Source: an uncultured Muribaculaceae bacterium (GTDB lineage Bacteria; Bacteroidota; Bacteroidia; Bacteroidales; Muribaculaceae). From it: 64,000 nt of DNA. Each line of letters begins with the position of its first letter. The first letter of the stretch is position 1. Below, in pieces: positions 18,705 through 27,786 of this stretch. A program made the translations under genes and the position numbers. The stretch is from positions 21,042 to 85,041 of the forward strand of contig CANNVE010000013.1 of the NCBI GenBank assembly GCA_947525975.1, written 5' to 3'. Under the pieces are notes generated by a model. That model made no database searches and was not told the origin of the DNA. It saw only the letters and a program-made list of their open reading frames with translations.

Positions 18705-21700
18705 TTAGTTTCCTGTTGCTACTGTGCTCCTGTCATTGATGCTCAATGTCACGGGGCCTATAAGGCCTGATTCAAGCAGTGGCGAATCCTCTGTGTAGTG
18801 TTTCCATGGGAGGAAGAGCACTCGCTCTCTTTGGTCGGGCTCGCTGTCGGTGTACCATTGCGGGAATGACTTCAACCGGCCATATTCATCATATTCATAT
18901 AGTTCGGGCAGATGCTCGTCGCCAATGATGCGGTTTGGATAGAGGTTTGTCACCTTGACCACAAGGTCGTTTTCGCCTTCCTTCAGATAGTCAGTGATGT
19001 CGAGTGCGAAGGGTGCTTTCCAGATTGTGACGGGCTCGCTGCCGTTGACTGACACCTCGGCGATGTTTTCCACACGTCCCAGATTGAGCATGACTCTGCT
19101 CCCATCGGCGGGCTGATGCAGGCTGAAGCTCCTGGTGTAGGTGGCTGTGCCTGCGAAGTGGCGCACGTCAAAGTCTTCGTGCTTGTGCAGCGATTCCAAA
19201 GCGGGCATGTTGATGGAGCCGTTGATTTTGCTCCATGACGGGAATGTCACGCTCCATTCCGCCGACAAGTCTTTCAGTGGCTCGCCGATTATCGCGGGCG
19301 CAGGAAGCCCTCCGGCCAAGATGCTGTCTATTTCATTGGCCGATATGGCGTAGGCGTATGCTTGGGGCAGAGTAGCGTCACCTTCAAATCCGGCTATGAA
19401 TTGTTCCTCGGCCATTGCGACATCGATCGCAGGGATGCAATCATAGCTTGATTTGATGCCTTTTGCAGCGAACTTGCCGTTGACGAAGAGTTCAGGCACG
19501 CCTTCGTCATAGCGCAGCAATACGTGTGTCCATCCCTCGATAGGTTCATTGTATTCAAGCACCCTTTTGTTGCCTGCGTTCCGCTCATGCACGAATATTC
19601 CGTTCTGTCCCATCGCTATGCCCACAAAGGCTGTGTTGCCTCGGCCTTGCGGAGGAAACAATATGAATCCGCGGTTGGCAGCGGCGAATGTTTCGGGCTT
19701 TGCCCATAGAGAGATAGAGAAAGTGGAGCCTAAGCTGTCTGTGACGCTGTATGGCCTCTTCCCGCTTTCTGTGATGATGGTGGCCGGTTCGGGCGATACC
19801 TCTCTTATACCCGGAGCCGGAGAGTCGTCAGGCTTGAACACCAGGAATATCGACCCTGATTCCGGAAGATCTATATTTACGTATTCCGAAGAGCCATTAT
19901 CGTCCCAGTCTATTGTGGTGTCGGTATCCCCGGTCTCCGCATCCCAAAGATAGGGGCGCTTGCCGCTCAGGCGGCATTTCACAGTCAGCCTTTCCGGACG
20001 CCGACGATGGTTTGAGATGAAATATACGTCAGAATCTCCTGATTTCTTGTGTATGAAATGTATCTGTGCGTCGAGGTTTTGTGACACAAATTCGAAATCA
20101 GGAGCAAGAGACAGAGCCTCAGGCAGGTCAGAAAAAGACACTCCTCTATATATTTTTCCTTCGCCCAAGGTATCGCTGCCCCATAGCAGGGCTGCCAGCC
20201 TCTTCGACTCCTTGTCCTTTTCTGCGTCAAGGCCGGGATGGCCTGCGGGCATCTCCCCTTGAAGCACAATAGAGATGCCTTGGCGGGTGAGATCGATCAG
20301 CTTTTGCAGCAGTTCGGGTGTCATGCGGCGGATGTCGGGCACCACCAGGGCCCGGTAGCGCATGCCGTTGGGCAGAGTCAGAAGTCCGTCGTCAGCTGAC
20401 AGGCGCTTCAGCACCCCTTCTTTGTCTATTGCGTCCCAGCGGTATCCATAGGGCAAGGAAGATGTATAGTTGGTGATTGCCGAGGATATACCCTCGTCTT
20501 TTAGTATCAGGAAGTCAGTCACGGTGTGACCTTGCTGCAGCATGTATGAGCATCGTGATACGTATGTGTTGAAGTCGGAGAAATGAGAAGCCCACGTCGA
20601 CGTGCGGTCGAGGTGAGTGCCGAATGGCCCCATAGTCATGATGTTTCCCGGCTGGTCGGCAGTGTAAGGCTGATGCGTGGTGGCATGGTATACGAATCGG
20701 TTGACGCCAGCCGTCATTATATAATCGCCGAGGGCTTTCATGCCATATGGATGCTCGGTGAATTTGCTGTTGAACGGCGTGCCTGTATAGCATTCGCAGG
20801 CCACTATGGGTTTGTCCCATACGTGGGCTGACGATGCTGCCATGTAGGTGGTCATGATATTTCCGTATATGTAGTGCGTCCAGAATTCGCTCATCGGTAC
20901 ATCCTGGCATGCCGCCATCTCAAGGCTTTCGAAATTGCCGTCGCCGTATGCCTCGCCGGCGTATTTGAGGCCTCGGTCGGCCATGCGCTCGGCGAAATAC
21001 CGCGCATAGTTGTCAATGAACATGTCAGCCTGGGTGCGTCTCAGGTCCCATAGGAATCGTTCGCTGTCATCAACGCTTTCCACTATTCGTCCGGTGGCTG
21101 TCAGAATCCAGGGTGATATGTCGTATCCGCGTTTCTCCTTGAAGTATGAAGGCAATTCTTCTGTCCAGTTTTGCTTTCCGGCCTCCCAGCTGTCGATGGC
21201 GAGCCCGTCGAATGTGCTGCCGCACCAAGGCTTCAGCTCATCGAGCAGTGGAGTCAGAAACAAGTCGAAGTGGGCATCGAGGCCTGCTTTGCTCAGCTTG
21301 TCGCAGTCAAGACCTCGACCCGCGTCTGGCGCCGCCGCCACGGTCTCGCCGGTGGTGGTGTATCCGATCCTGACTATGGTCCAACGGCCTTTGGGCGCTT
21401 TCCATCTTATCTTGCCGTCAGGCCCCATTTTGTCGGTGATGTCAATGACCCGGTCTGGATCGATGGTAAAGGCCTTGTCGGCTGATTGCTTGCTGTCGAC
21501 AAGGGGGATGGCTTGGTTCACGCTTCCGTTTTTTGGAGCGTAATTCTCTATGCGCGGCTCTCCGTGAAATGATGCCTCGGCCAAGTTGGTGCCACGGTTG
21601 GTGGTCAGCCTGAAGAAAGACGCGGTGACCGGCTCGAATGTCATTGTGCCCGGGACATCGAGCTCCCTCAGGGGGCCGTTGGTAAATCTGCCGATTGGGG

Positions 21701-22499
21701 AGAAATTGACGCCATCGGCCGATGCTTCGACCGTTATGACCGGGGCATAGTCTCGCGGGCCGTCATGGGGGTCGAGCGGCAGTTCTCTTTTGCCTCGGTA
21801 CATGGTGGCGGCTCTGGCTGTAAATGGCTTTTTCAGTTCGAAGGTCACAGATTGGCCTCCCTCCAGCCTTAGCTCTGTGCTCAGGTCAAGGTCGGTGAAT
21901 ATGCTTCCGTCTATTCTATCGCCGCCTACAGAGACTGACTTAATCAAGTCGGAGAAATCTGTGTCATCGCCGGGGACTGACGGATACGCCAGGACATATG
22001 CGTCCCGGTAAAAACCGAGTTTCGATATTGGCTGTGGCATATCGGTCTTTATCTCGCCGTTGCCTGATGACTCTATGTGCTTATCGCTCCATACGAGTTG
22101 CTTCATGGATTTTTCCGCCGGAATCCACGGCCCTCCCGTGCCGCTGTATCCGGGGGAATTATGCATATACAGCTTCAGCCCCAGCCTTTCCGCCTCTTTC
22201 ATGGCGTGGATGATGGCGTCATGCCATTGAGGGGAATTATAGTCGACGCCTCCTTTTGGGATGCCCACTCCTGCTTCGAATATCATTGCGGCTCCGTAGT
22301 TGGCGCGTTTCATGTATTCGAGGTCGAGGGTGATTCCGTGTTTTGAGATATTGCCGTTCATCCATTCCCAATAGGTGTTGGGGCGGGCCTGAAGCGGTGG
22401 ATTATTGAAGTCATCCGATGATATTTGAGCCACATTCACCTGTGAGAGGCATAGACTTATGGTGAGGATTGTCGTCCTGAGTGCTTTTTCCGGTTTCAT
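18705..22499 (-). CDS. Large glycoside hydrolase (GH106 alpha-L-rhamnosidase-like) with LamG-like insert
   Basis: 1264 aa; signal peptide, PPLQARPNTYWEWMNGNISKHGITLDLEYMKRANYGAAMIFEAG, LYMHNSPGYSGTGGPW; LamG-like FSISLWAKPETF..GWTHVLLRYDEGVPELFVNGK. Confidence 0.75.
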   Translation of the reverse strand: MKPEKALRTTILTISLCLSQVNVAQISSDDFNNPPLQARPNTYWEWMNGNISKHGITLDLEYMKRANYGAAMIFEAGVGIPKGGVDYNSPQWHDAIIHAMKEAERLGLKLYMHNSPGYSGTGGPWIPAEKSMKQLVWSDKHIESSGNGEIKTDMPQPISKLGFYRDAYVLAYPSVPGDDTDFSDLIKSVSVGGDRIDGSIFTDLDLSTELRLEGGQSVTFELKKPFTARAATMYRGKRELPLDPHDGPRDYAPVITVEASADGVNFSPIGRFTNGPLRELDVPGTMTFEPVTASFFRLTTNRGTNLAEASFHGEPRIENYAPKNGSVNQAIPLVDSKQSADKAFTIDPDRVIDITDKMGPDGKIRWKAPKGRWTIVRIGYTTTGETVAAAPDAGRGLDCDKLSKAGLDAHFDLFLTPLLDELKPWCGSTFDGLAIDSWEAGKQNWTEELPSYFKEKRGYDISPWILTATGRIVESVDDSERFLWDLRRTQADMFIDNYARYFAERMADRGLKYAGEAYGDGNFESLEMAACQDVPMSEFWTHYIYGNIMTTYMAASSAHVWDKPIVACECYTGTPFNSKFTEHPYGMKALGDYIMTAGVNRFVYHATTHQPYTADQPGNIMTMGPFGTHLDRTSTWASHFSDFNTYVSRCSYMLQQGHTVTDFLILKDEGISSAITNYTSSLPYGYRWDAIDKEGVLKRLSADDGLLTLPNGMRYRALVVPDIRRMTPELLQKLIDLTRQGISIVLQGEMPAGHPGLDAEKDKESKRLAALLWGSDTLGEGKIYRGVSFSDLPEALSLAPDFEFVSQNLDAQIHFIHKKSGDSDVYFISNHRRRPERLTVKCRLSGKRPYLWDAETGDTDTTIDWDDNGSSEYVNIDLPESGSIFLVFKPDDSPAPGIREVSPEPATIITESGKRPYSVTDSLGSTFSISLWAKPETFAAANRGFILFPPQGRGNTAFVGIAMGQNGIFVHERNAGNKRVLEYNEPIEGWTHVLLRYDEGVPELFVNGKFAAKGIKSSYDCIPAIDVAMAEEQFIAGFEGDATLPQAYAYAISANEIDSILAGGLPAPAIIGEPLKDLSAEWSVTFPSWSKINGSINMPALESLHKHEDFDVRHFAGTATYTRSFSLHQPADGSRVMLNLGRVENIAEVSVNGSEPVTIWKAPFALDITDYLKEGENDLVVKVTNLYPNRIIGDEHLPELYEYDEYGRLKSFPQWYTDSEPDQRERVLFLPWKHYTEDSPLLESGLIGPVTLSINDRSTVATGN

Positions 22500-22501
22500 T
22501 G

Positions 22502-24565
22502 TTATCTTATGACGATCTTGCGGGTTGAGGAGCCTTGGCGCATGATGTAGATGCCGGGCGTGAGGTTTTCGGGGTCAACCTTCAGGCCTTGCAGGGTGAA
22601 GTATTCAGCCTCGGCGGTCTCGTCGGCGGTGACAGAGCCTATGCCTGCGGTGTCGGGCGTGCGCACGGTTATTGTGTTGGACGATGATCCGAATACGATC
22701 TGGGTGGGATTGCTGTATAAGTATACGGGCACCACATATATCTGGTATTCCTTTCCGGGCTTCAGGTCGGTGACGCTTGCCGTTGTCTTTGTGCCTACAG
22801 TGCGCCCTCTGCTGTATCTGCCGGTGTAGCTTCCGTCGATGGCCTCCACGTGCAGCTCATAGCGCGAGACATCGGGAAGAGCGTTCCACGACACGGTCAC
22901 GGAGGTAGAGGTGATATCCTCGGGAGCGGCCTCATTGAGCACGAATGTGCCGTTGTATTCCGAGTTTCCGACCTTGAATGTGATCTGTCCGTCGGTCTCG
23001 GCTATGTCCGCGATGGGCACATTGAGCCTTGTTCCGGCCCATGTGACCATGCCGGGCCTTGTGTTGCCGTTGAACGCTGTCACGCCCGATGTGCCGGGGA
23101 ATGCGTCGCCGGCGCGGCTCGATTCGCTTTGGGTGCCGTCGGCCTCCTCGATATCGATGTATTGGTGTGAGGGGTCATTGTTTGCTTCGTTGAGGTTCCA
23201 TACCTCTTCGTCATAGTCGATGTGCCACACGAGCATGCCGTGGCCGGGGATGTATGAGTCCCAGCCCGAGCGCTGACGATTCTCCAGCAGGAAGAATTCG
23301 TTGGGGTCGGTAGTGGGTATCAGGTAGGCCTCGTTGGTGTCGAGTATGTGGCCCAGACTGTAGGATGCCCCTTCAGAGGTGAGCACCGTAGGCTTGCACC
23401 ATCCGAGGGCGTTTCGCTCGAAAGCGCCGTAGGCCGGAGGTGTGCGGCTGTTGTTGTTGTATGGCCCCTGGTCCATCACGCACCATGTGCCCGGGGTGAA
23501 AGCCCCGGTGTAGTCGGTGGCGTATATGTCAGGGAGGCCCATGACGTGGCTGAATTCGTGCACGAATGTGCCTATGCCGTCGGGGCCCGAGCTGAACCAC
23601 TCGTTGGAGCAGGCGTAGTTGGCCAGCTGCACGCCGTCGAACACGTAAGGCTTGCCGCCCGCGTAGCGCACATCCCACGAATGCGGCCACACGCTGTTGG
23701 CGCCGCCGCCGGAGGCTTCGCCGCCTCCGGCGTAGAACACGTATACGTTGTCGATCAGCCCGTCGCCGTCGCGGTCATATTGCGAGAAGTCGACTGTGGC
23801 GTCGAGCTGCTGGCAGGCCTCGATGGCCATTTTCTCGGGAGCCTTGTCGTCGCCCCTATAGTCATTGCCGCCGTAGTACGATCGGTTTTGGCTCAAGGTG
23901 ATGGGGCCGTATACGTCGAAATCGGGCAGGAACTGTCCGTTGGAGTTGTCGATGAAGAAATCGCGGGCACTGCCCGTGCCTTTGTAGTCGCTGAAACCTT
24001 TCTCGTTGAGCAGGCGGCTGAAATAATCGTATGGGTCATTCAGCGTGAATTTAGTGTCTTTGTATTGCACCAGCACCACAAGGCCTTTCTGCTTGCCGGT
24101 GGCCGGGAAGTGATTGCCGGGAAACAGGCCCTTGCCGTAGCTCGGGTTCGATCCGTCGGCTTTGGCCGGCGCGCTCTGGCGCTGAACCTGGGGGATGGCT
24201 GCCCGCTCGGCGAATTTTGATGCTTTTGACATCTTGCGCATGGTGACTTCCACTCCGGCCATGTCCACATTGGCCAGGAACTGCCGGTCGGCATCAGTGC
24301 GCAGGTCGGGCCGCTTGGCCAGGAGGTCAGAGCGCACTATCCGGCCATCGGAGGCGACATTGCCGTAGTATAGTGCGTCATTGTCATTTACAAGCAGGTA
24401 TCCGTCTTCCGACAGATAGCAGTGGGCGCGCTCATCGCCACGCAGCATCACGGTTATCTGCGATCCGTCAGGCTGCGTGAATGTCATTGGGCGGTGCAGT
24501 GCTGGCACAGCCATTGCCGTGGCCGCGAACGCGGCTAAGGCGGTGATTGTGGAGAGTATTCTCAT
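22502..24565 (-). CDS. M6-family secreted metalloprotease with FnIII and T9SS-type tail
   Basis: HEFSHVMGLPDIY zinc motif; FnIII-like TSTSVTVSWNALPDVSRYELHV; C-terminal LTPGIYIMRQGSSTRKIVIR. Confidence 0.85.
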   Translation of the reverse strand: MRILSTITALAAFAATAMAVPALHRPMTFTQPDGSQITVMLRGDERAHCYLSEDGYLLVNDNDALYYGNVASDGRIVRSDLLAKRPDLRTDADRQFLANVDMAGVEVTMRKMSKASKFAERAAIPQVQRQSAPAKADGSNPSYGKGLFPGNHFPATGKQKGLVVLVQYKDTKFTLNDPYDYFSRLLNEKGFSDYKGTGSARDFFIDNSNGQFLPDFDVYGPITLSQNRSYYGGNDYRGDDKAPEKMAIEACQQLDATVDFSQYDRDGDGLIDNVYVFYAGGGEASGGGANSVWPHSWDVRYAGGKPYVFDGVQLANYACSNEWFSSGPDGIGTFVHEFSHVMGLPDIYATDYTGAFTPGTWCVMDQGPYNNNSRTPPAYGAFERNALGWCKPTVLTSEGASYSLGHILDTNEAYLIPTTDPNEFFLLENRQRSGWDSYIPGHGMLVWHIDYDEEVWNLNEANNDPSHQYIDIEEADGTQSESSRAGDAFPGTSGVTAFNGNTRPGMVTWAGTRLNVPIADIAETDGQITFKVGNSEYNGTFVLNEAAPEDITSTSVTVSWNALPDVSRYELHVEAIDGSYTGRYSRGRTVGTKTTASVTDLKPGKEYQIYVVPVYLYSNPTQIVFGSSSNTITVRTPDTAGIGSVTADETAEAEYFTLQGLKVDPENLTPGIYIMRQGSSTRKIVIR

Positions 24566-24701
24566 CAGATATGTGATATGATTGCTGAAATTTGTGGGGG
24601 CCGCTCTCTAACAGCGGCTCATGAAATGGCAAAGTTAAGAAAAAAGAATAATATTACAATAAAATAGTAAACAATTGTGGTGTGGAGTGGGGGATTTGCA
24701 T

Positions 24702-24709
24702 TACCTTTG
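24702..24709 (+). promoter_or_regulatory. -7 box TACCTTTG
   Basis: TAnnTTTG, about 20 nt upstream of the ATG at 24729. Confidence 0.55.
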
Positions 24710-24728
24710 CACGTATAATGCAAACAAG

Positions 24729-27700
24729 ATGATCAGAAGACTTATTATAAGCGTGGCGGCCTCGGCTATGTGTGCGACGGCGGCCACCGCCGGAATCAAT
24801 GGCGTCGATGCAGGCGGAAGCCTTGAGCGGGCACGGGCCATGTACGCCGACGGAAATTTCGTGGGATGCGTCGACGAGGTCGATGCGGCGTTTTCGCGCA
24901 TGATGGCTCCTGACCTGGAGCAGGAGGCGCTGTTGCTCAAAGCCAAGGCCAGCGTGCGCCTCGACAGGGCTATCGCCGCTACGATGCTCGAGAAATTCCT
25001 GGCTGACTACCCTGCTTCGCCCCGCAGGGCCGAAGCGCTTATGGCTCTTGCCGACTGCAGTTATGGCCCGGGTTATCCGCAGGATTATCGCCGCGCCCTC
25101 GACATATATGATTCTATCGATCCGGGTCTGCTCCCCTACGCCGAGCAGTGCGATCTGGCCTACCGGCAGGCGTTCTGCCTGATGGAGATAGCCCAGGGCG
25201 TCGATGAACGGCAGGCCAAGGCTCTCTACGAAAGGGCTGACCGCTGCCTTGACACCCTGCTCGGAACTCCGGCCTACGGACGCGCCGCGCAGTTCTACAA
25301 AGGATACATAGCCTATGCCCTTGGCGATTATGCCCGCGCCGAGTCGATGCTCGCGCCTTTGCGCGATTTCGAGGCTCCGTGCTCTATGGCCGACTTCTAT
25401 CTGGCCCAGATGGCGTATCTGCGCGGCGACTGGCAGAAGGCGCTGTCTATGGGCAAGAGTCTGCTCAAGCGCCCGGGCATCCCGGAGCAATACGCCAACG
25501 AAGCCATGCGCCTGACGGGCGAGAGCGCATACCGCACCGGCGATGACGATCAGGCCCGCAAATATCTGGCTCTGTATGCCTCGTCGGCCCATGCCCCGCA
25601 GCCATCGGCCCTCTACATACTGGGTCTCTACGCCTATCAGGATGGCGATTACAGCCGGGTGCCGGGGCTGATGACTCCGGCCACAGGCCTTGACGACGCC
25701 ATGGGGCAGAGCGCCTACCTCTACATAGGCCAGGCTTTGATGAAGGAGGGAGACTACGACGGCGCGGTGATGGCCCTGGGCGAGGCCAAGGACATGACGT
25801 TTGACCCCGCCGTGCAGGAGACCGCCCACTATAATTTCGCCGTGGCTTCGCTCCAAGGCGGAAAGGTCCCCTTCGGTAATGCCGTCTCGTCGTTTGAAGA
25901 CTTCATGAGGGCCTTCCCCGACAGCCGGTACGCTTCAGAGGCCCAGCGATATGTGATCGACTCATATTTAAGCGCCGGAAACTACGCCGGAGCCGTAGAG
26001 AGCATCAATTCGATGCCCCGCCCCACTGCCGACACTCAGAAGGCAAAGCTGATGGCCCTCTACCATCTCGGCGCGCAGGCCCTCGACAGGGGCAATGCCG
26101 CCCGGGCCGTCGATTGCCTGTCGCAGGCAAAGGCTTTGGCAAAATATGACGCAGCCGCAGCCCGCGAGGCCACCCTGCTGCTTGGCGAGGCTCAATACAG
26201 GGAAGGCAAATACGGCCAGGCAGCCAAATCGGCTCAGGAATACCTGAATGCCGCTCCTAAGGGCGCGGCCAACCGCGCCGTGGCGGAGTTTGACCTCGGA
26301 TACGCGCTTTTCGCACAGAAGAAATACGCCAAGGCGGCCACTGCTTTCAGCCGCGCTGCCGACAGCGGCCAGCTCCCCGCGCCCGTCAGGGCTGATGCCG
26401 CCTGCCGTCTCGGCGACTGCGGGTACTATCAAAAAGACTTCACGGCGGCCTCGCAGGCCTACGACCGGGCATACTCGCTCAATCCGGCAGTGGGCGATTA
26501 CGCCTTGCTGCAGAAAGCCCTCATGGAGGGATACAGGCGCAATCACCGATCGAAGATATCCTACATTGAGCGCCTGCAGCAGGAATTCCCGAAGTCGACA
26601 TACATCCCCGACGCGCTGCTCGAAATGACCGAAAGCTACATACAGCTCGGCGACAACGCAGGCGCAATAGCCACATACCGAAAGCTCGTAGACAAATATC
26701 CCGGCACTTCGCAGGGACGCCAGGGATACCTGCAGATGGCCCTGACCATGCTTAATTCAGGCGACCGCAAAGGCGCGGTCGAAGCCTACAAGGATGTTGT
26801 GCGTCTCTATCCCACAAGCGACGAGGCTGCCCAGGGAGCCGAGGCCCTGAAGCGCATAGCCGCCGATGACGGATGGCTATCCGCATACGCCGACTTCATC
26901 AACTCGGTGCCCGGCGCGCCAAGGTTCGATGCTTCAGAGGCAGAAGAACTTGAATACGAATCGGCCGAGAAAGCCTTCATCACAGCCGGAATCACATCGA
27001 GGCTTGAGGCCTTCGTCGACCGATACGCCGGCGGAGCATACCGAGCCAAGGCGCTCAGCTATCTGCTGCAGCATGCCGACAAGGTGAATGACGATGATGC
27101 GGCCTACCGGTGGGCCTCGGCTCTGATCGAGGGATACCCTGACAACGGGCTCGCTCTCGAGGCATACGCCGCCAAAGCCATGATCGACCAGCGGCGCGGC
27201 AAGTCATCCCTGGCTCTTGAGACATGGCGTGACCTCGAGAAGAGAGCATCGACTCCCTATTACATCGACATGGCCCGCATGGGCGTGGCGCGCAATGCCA
27301 TGGCTGTCTCTGAATATGGAGCAGCGGCTGATGCCGCCCGCTCTCTCATGGCGTCGTCGGCCATCGACCGGGCGGCGCTCACAGAGGCCACCTACATCCT
27401 TGGCGACGCGCTCTCGCATCAAGGCGACGCCGACGGCGCGCGCCAGGCGTGGATGCTGGGCGCCGATGATCTCAACGACCTCTACGGCATGCGTTGCGCC
27501 TTCGCCCTCGCGCAGCAGAGCTTCGATTCCGGCGACCTCGACCGCGCGGAGACCGAAGCGAAGGCTGTGGCCAATTCTGATTCGCAGCATGCCTATTGGG
27601 TGGCCCGGGCCTTCATCCTGCTCAGTGACATCTACGCCCGCCAGGGCAATGAATACAAGGCGCAGCAATACCTCAAGTCGCTGCGCGACAACTATCCCGG

Positions 27701-27743
27701 CACAGAGGCTGACATATTTGAGATGATCTCGACACGCCTCTGA
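24729..27743 (+). CDS. Large TPR-repeat periplasmic/secreted protein
   Basis: Starts MIRRLIISVAASAMCATAATAG; many TPR motifs. Confidence 0.85.
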   Translation: MIRRLIISVAASAMCATAATAGINGVDAGGSLERARAMYADGNFVGCVDEVDAAFSRMMAPDLEQEALLLKAKASVRLDRAIAATMLEKFLADYPASPRRAEALMALADCSYGPGYPQDYRRALDIYDSIDPGLLPYAEQCDLAYRQAFCLMEIAQGVDERQAKALYERADRCLDTLLGTPAYGRAAQFYKGYIAYALGDYARAESMLAPLRDFEAPCSMADFYLAQMAYLRGDWQKALSMGKSLLKRPGIPEQYANEAMRLTGESAYRTGDDDQARKYLALYASSAHAPQPSALYILGLYAYQDGDYSRVPGLMTPATGLDDAMGQSAYLYIGQALMKEGDYDGAVMALGEAKDMTFDPAVQETAHYNFAVASLQGGKVPFGNAVSSFEDFMRAFPDSRYASEAQRYVIDSYLSAGNYAGAVESINSMPRPTADTQKAKLMALYHLGAQALDRGNAARAVDCLSQAKALAKYDAAAAREATLLLGEAQYREGKYGQAAKSAQEYLNAAPKGAANRAVAEFDLGYALFAQKKYAKAATAFSRAADSGQLPAPVRADAACRLGDCGYYQKDFTAASQAYDRAYSLNPAVGDYALLQKALMEGYRRNHRSKISYIERLQQEFPKSTYIPDALLEMTESYIQLGDNAGAIATYRKLVDKYPGTSQGRQGYLQMALTMLNSGDRKGAVEAYKDVVRLYPTSDEAAQGAEALKRIAADDGWLSAYADFINSVPGAPRFDASEAEELEYESAEKAFITAGITSRLEAFVDRYAGGAYRAKALSYLLQHADKVNDDDAAYRWASALIEGYPDNGLALEAYAAKAMIDQRRGKSSLALETWRDLEKRASTPYYIDMARMGVARNAMAVSEYGAAADAARSLMASSAIDRAALTEATYILGDALSHQGDADGARQAWMLGADDLNDLYGMRCAFALAQQSFDSGDLDRAETEAKAVANSDSQHAYWVARAFILLSDIYARQGNEYKAQQYLKSLRDNYPGTEADIFEMISTRL

Positions 27744-27786
27744 AATGCCAATTTATCAATAACACACCTTCGCGCTAAAGACTACA

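Noticed and set aside
23348-24220. 290-aa plus ORF opposite the M6 protease
   Set aside because: Shadow ORF; the protease has a clear HExxHxxGxxD motif on the minus strand.
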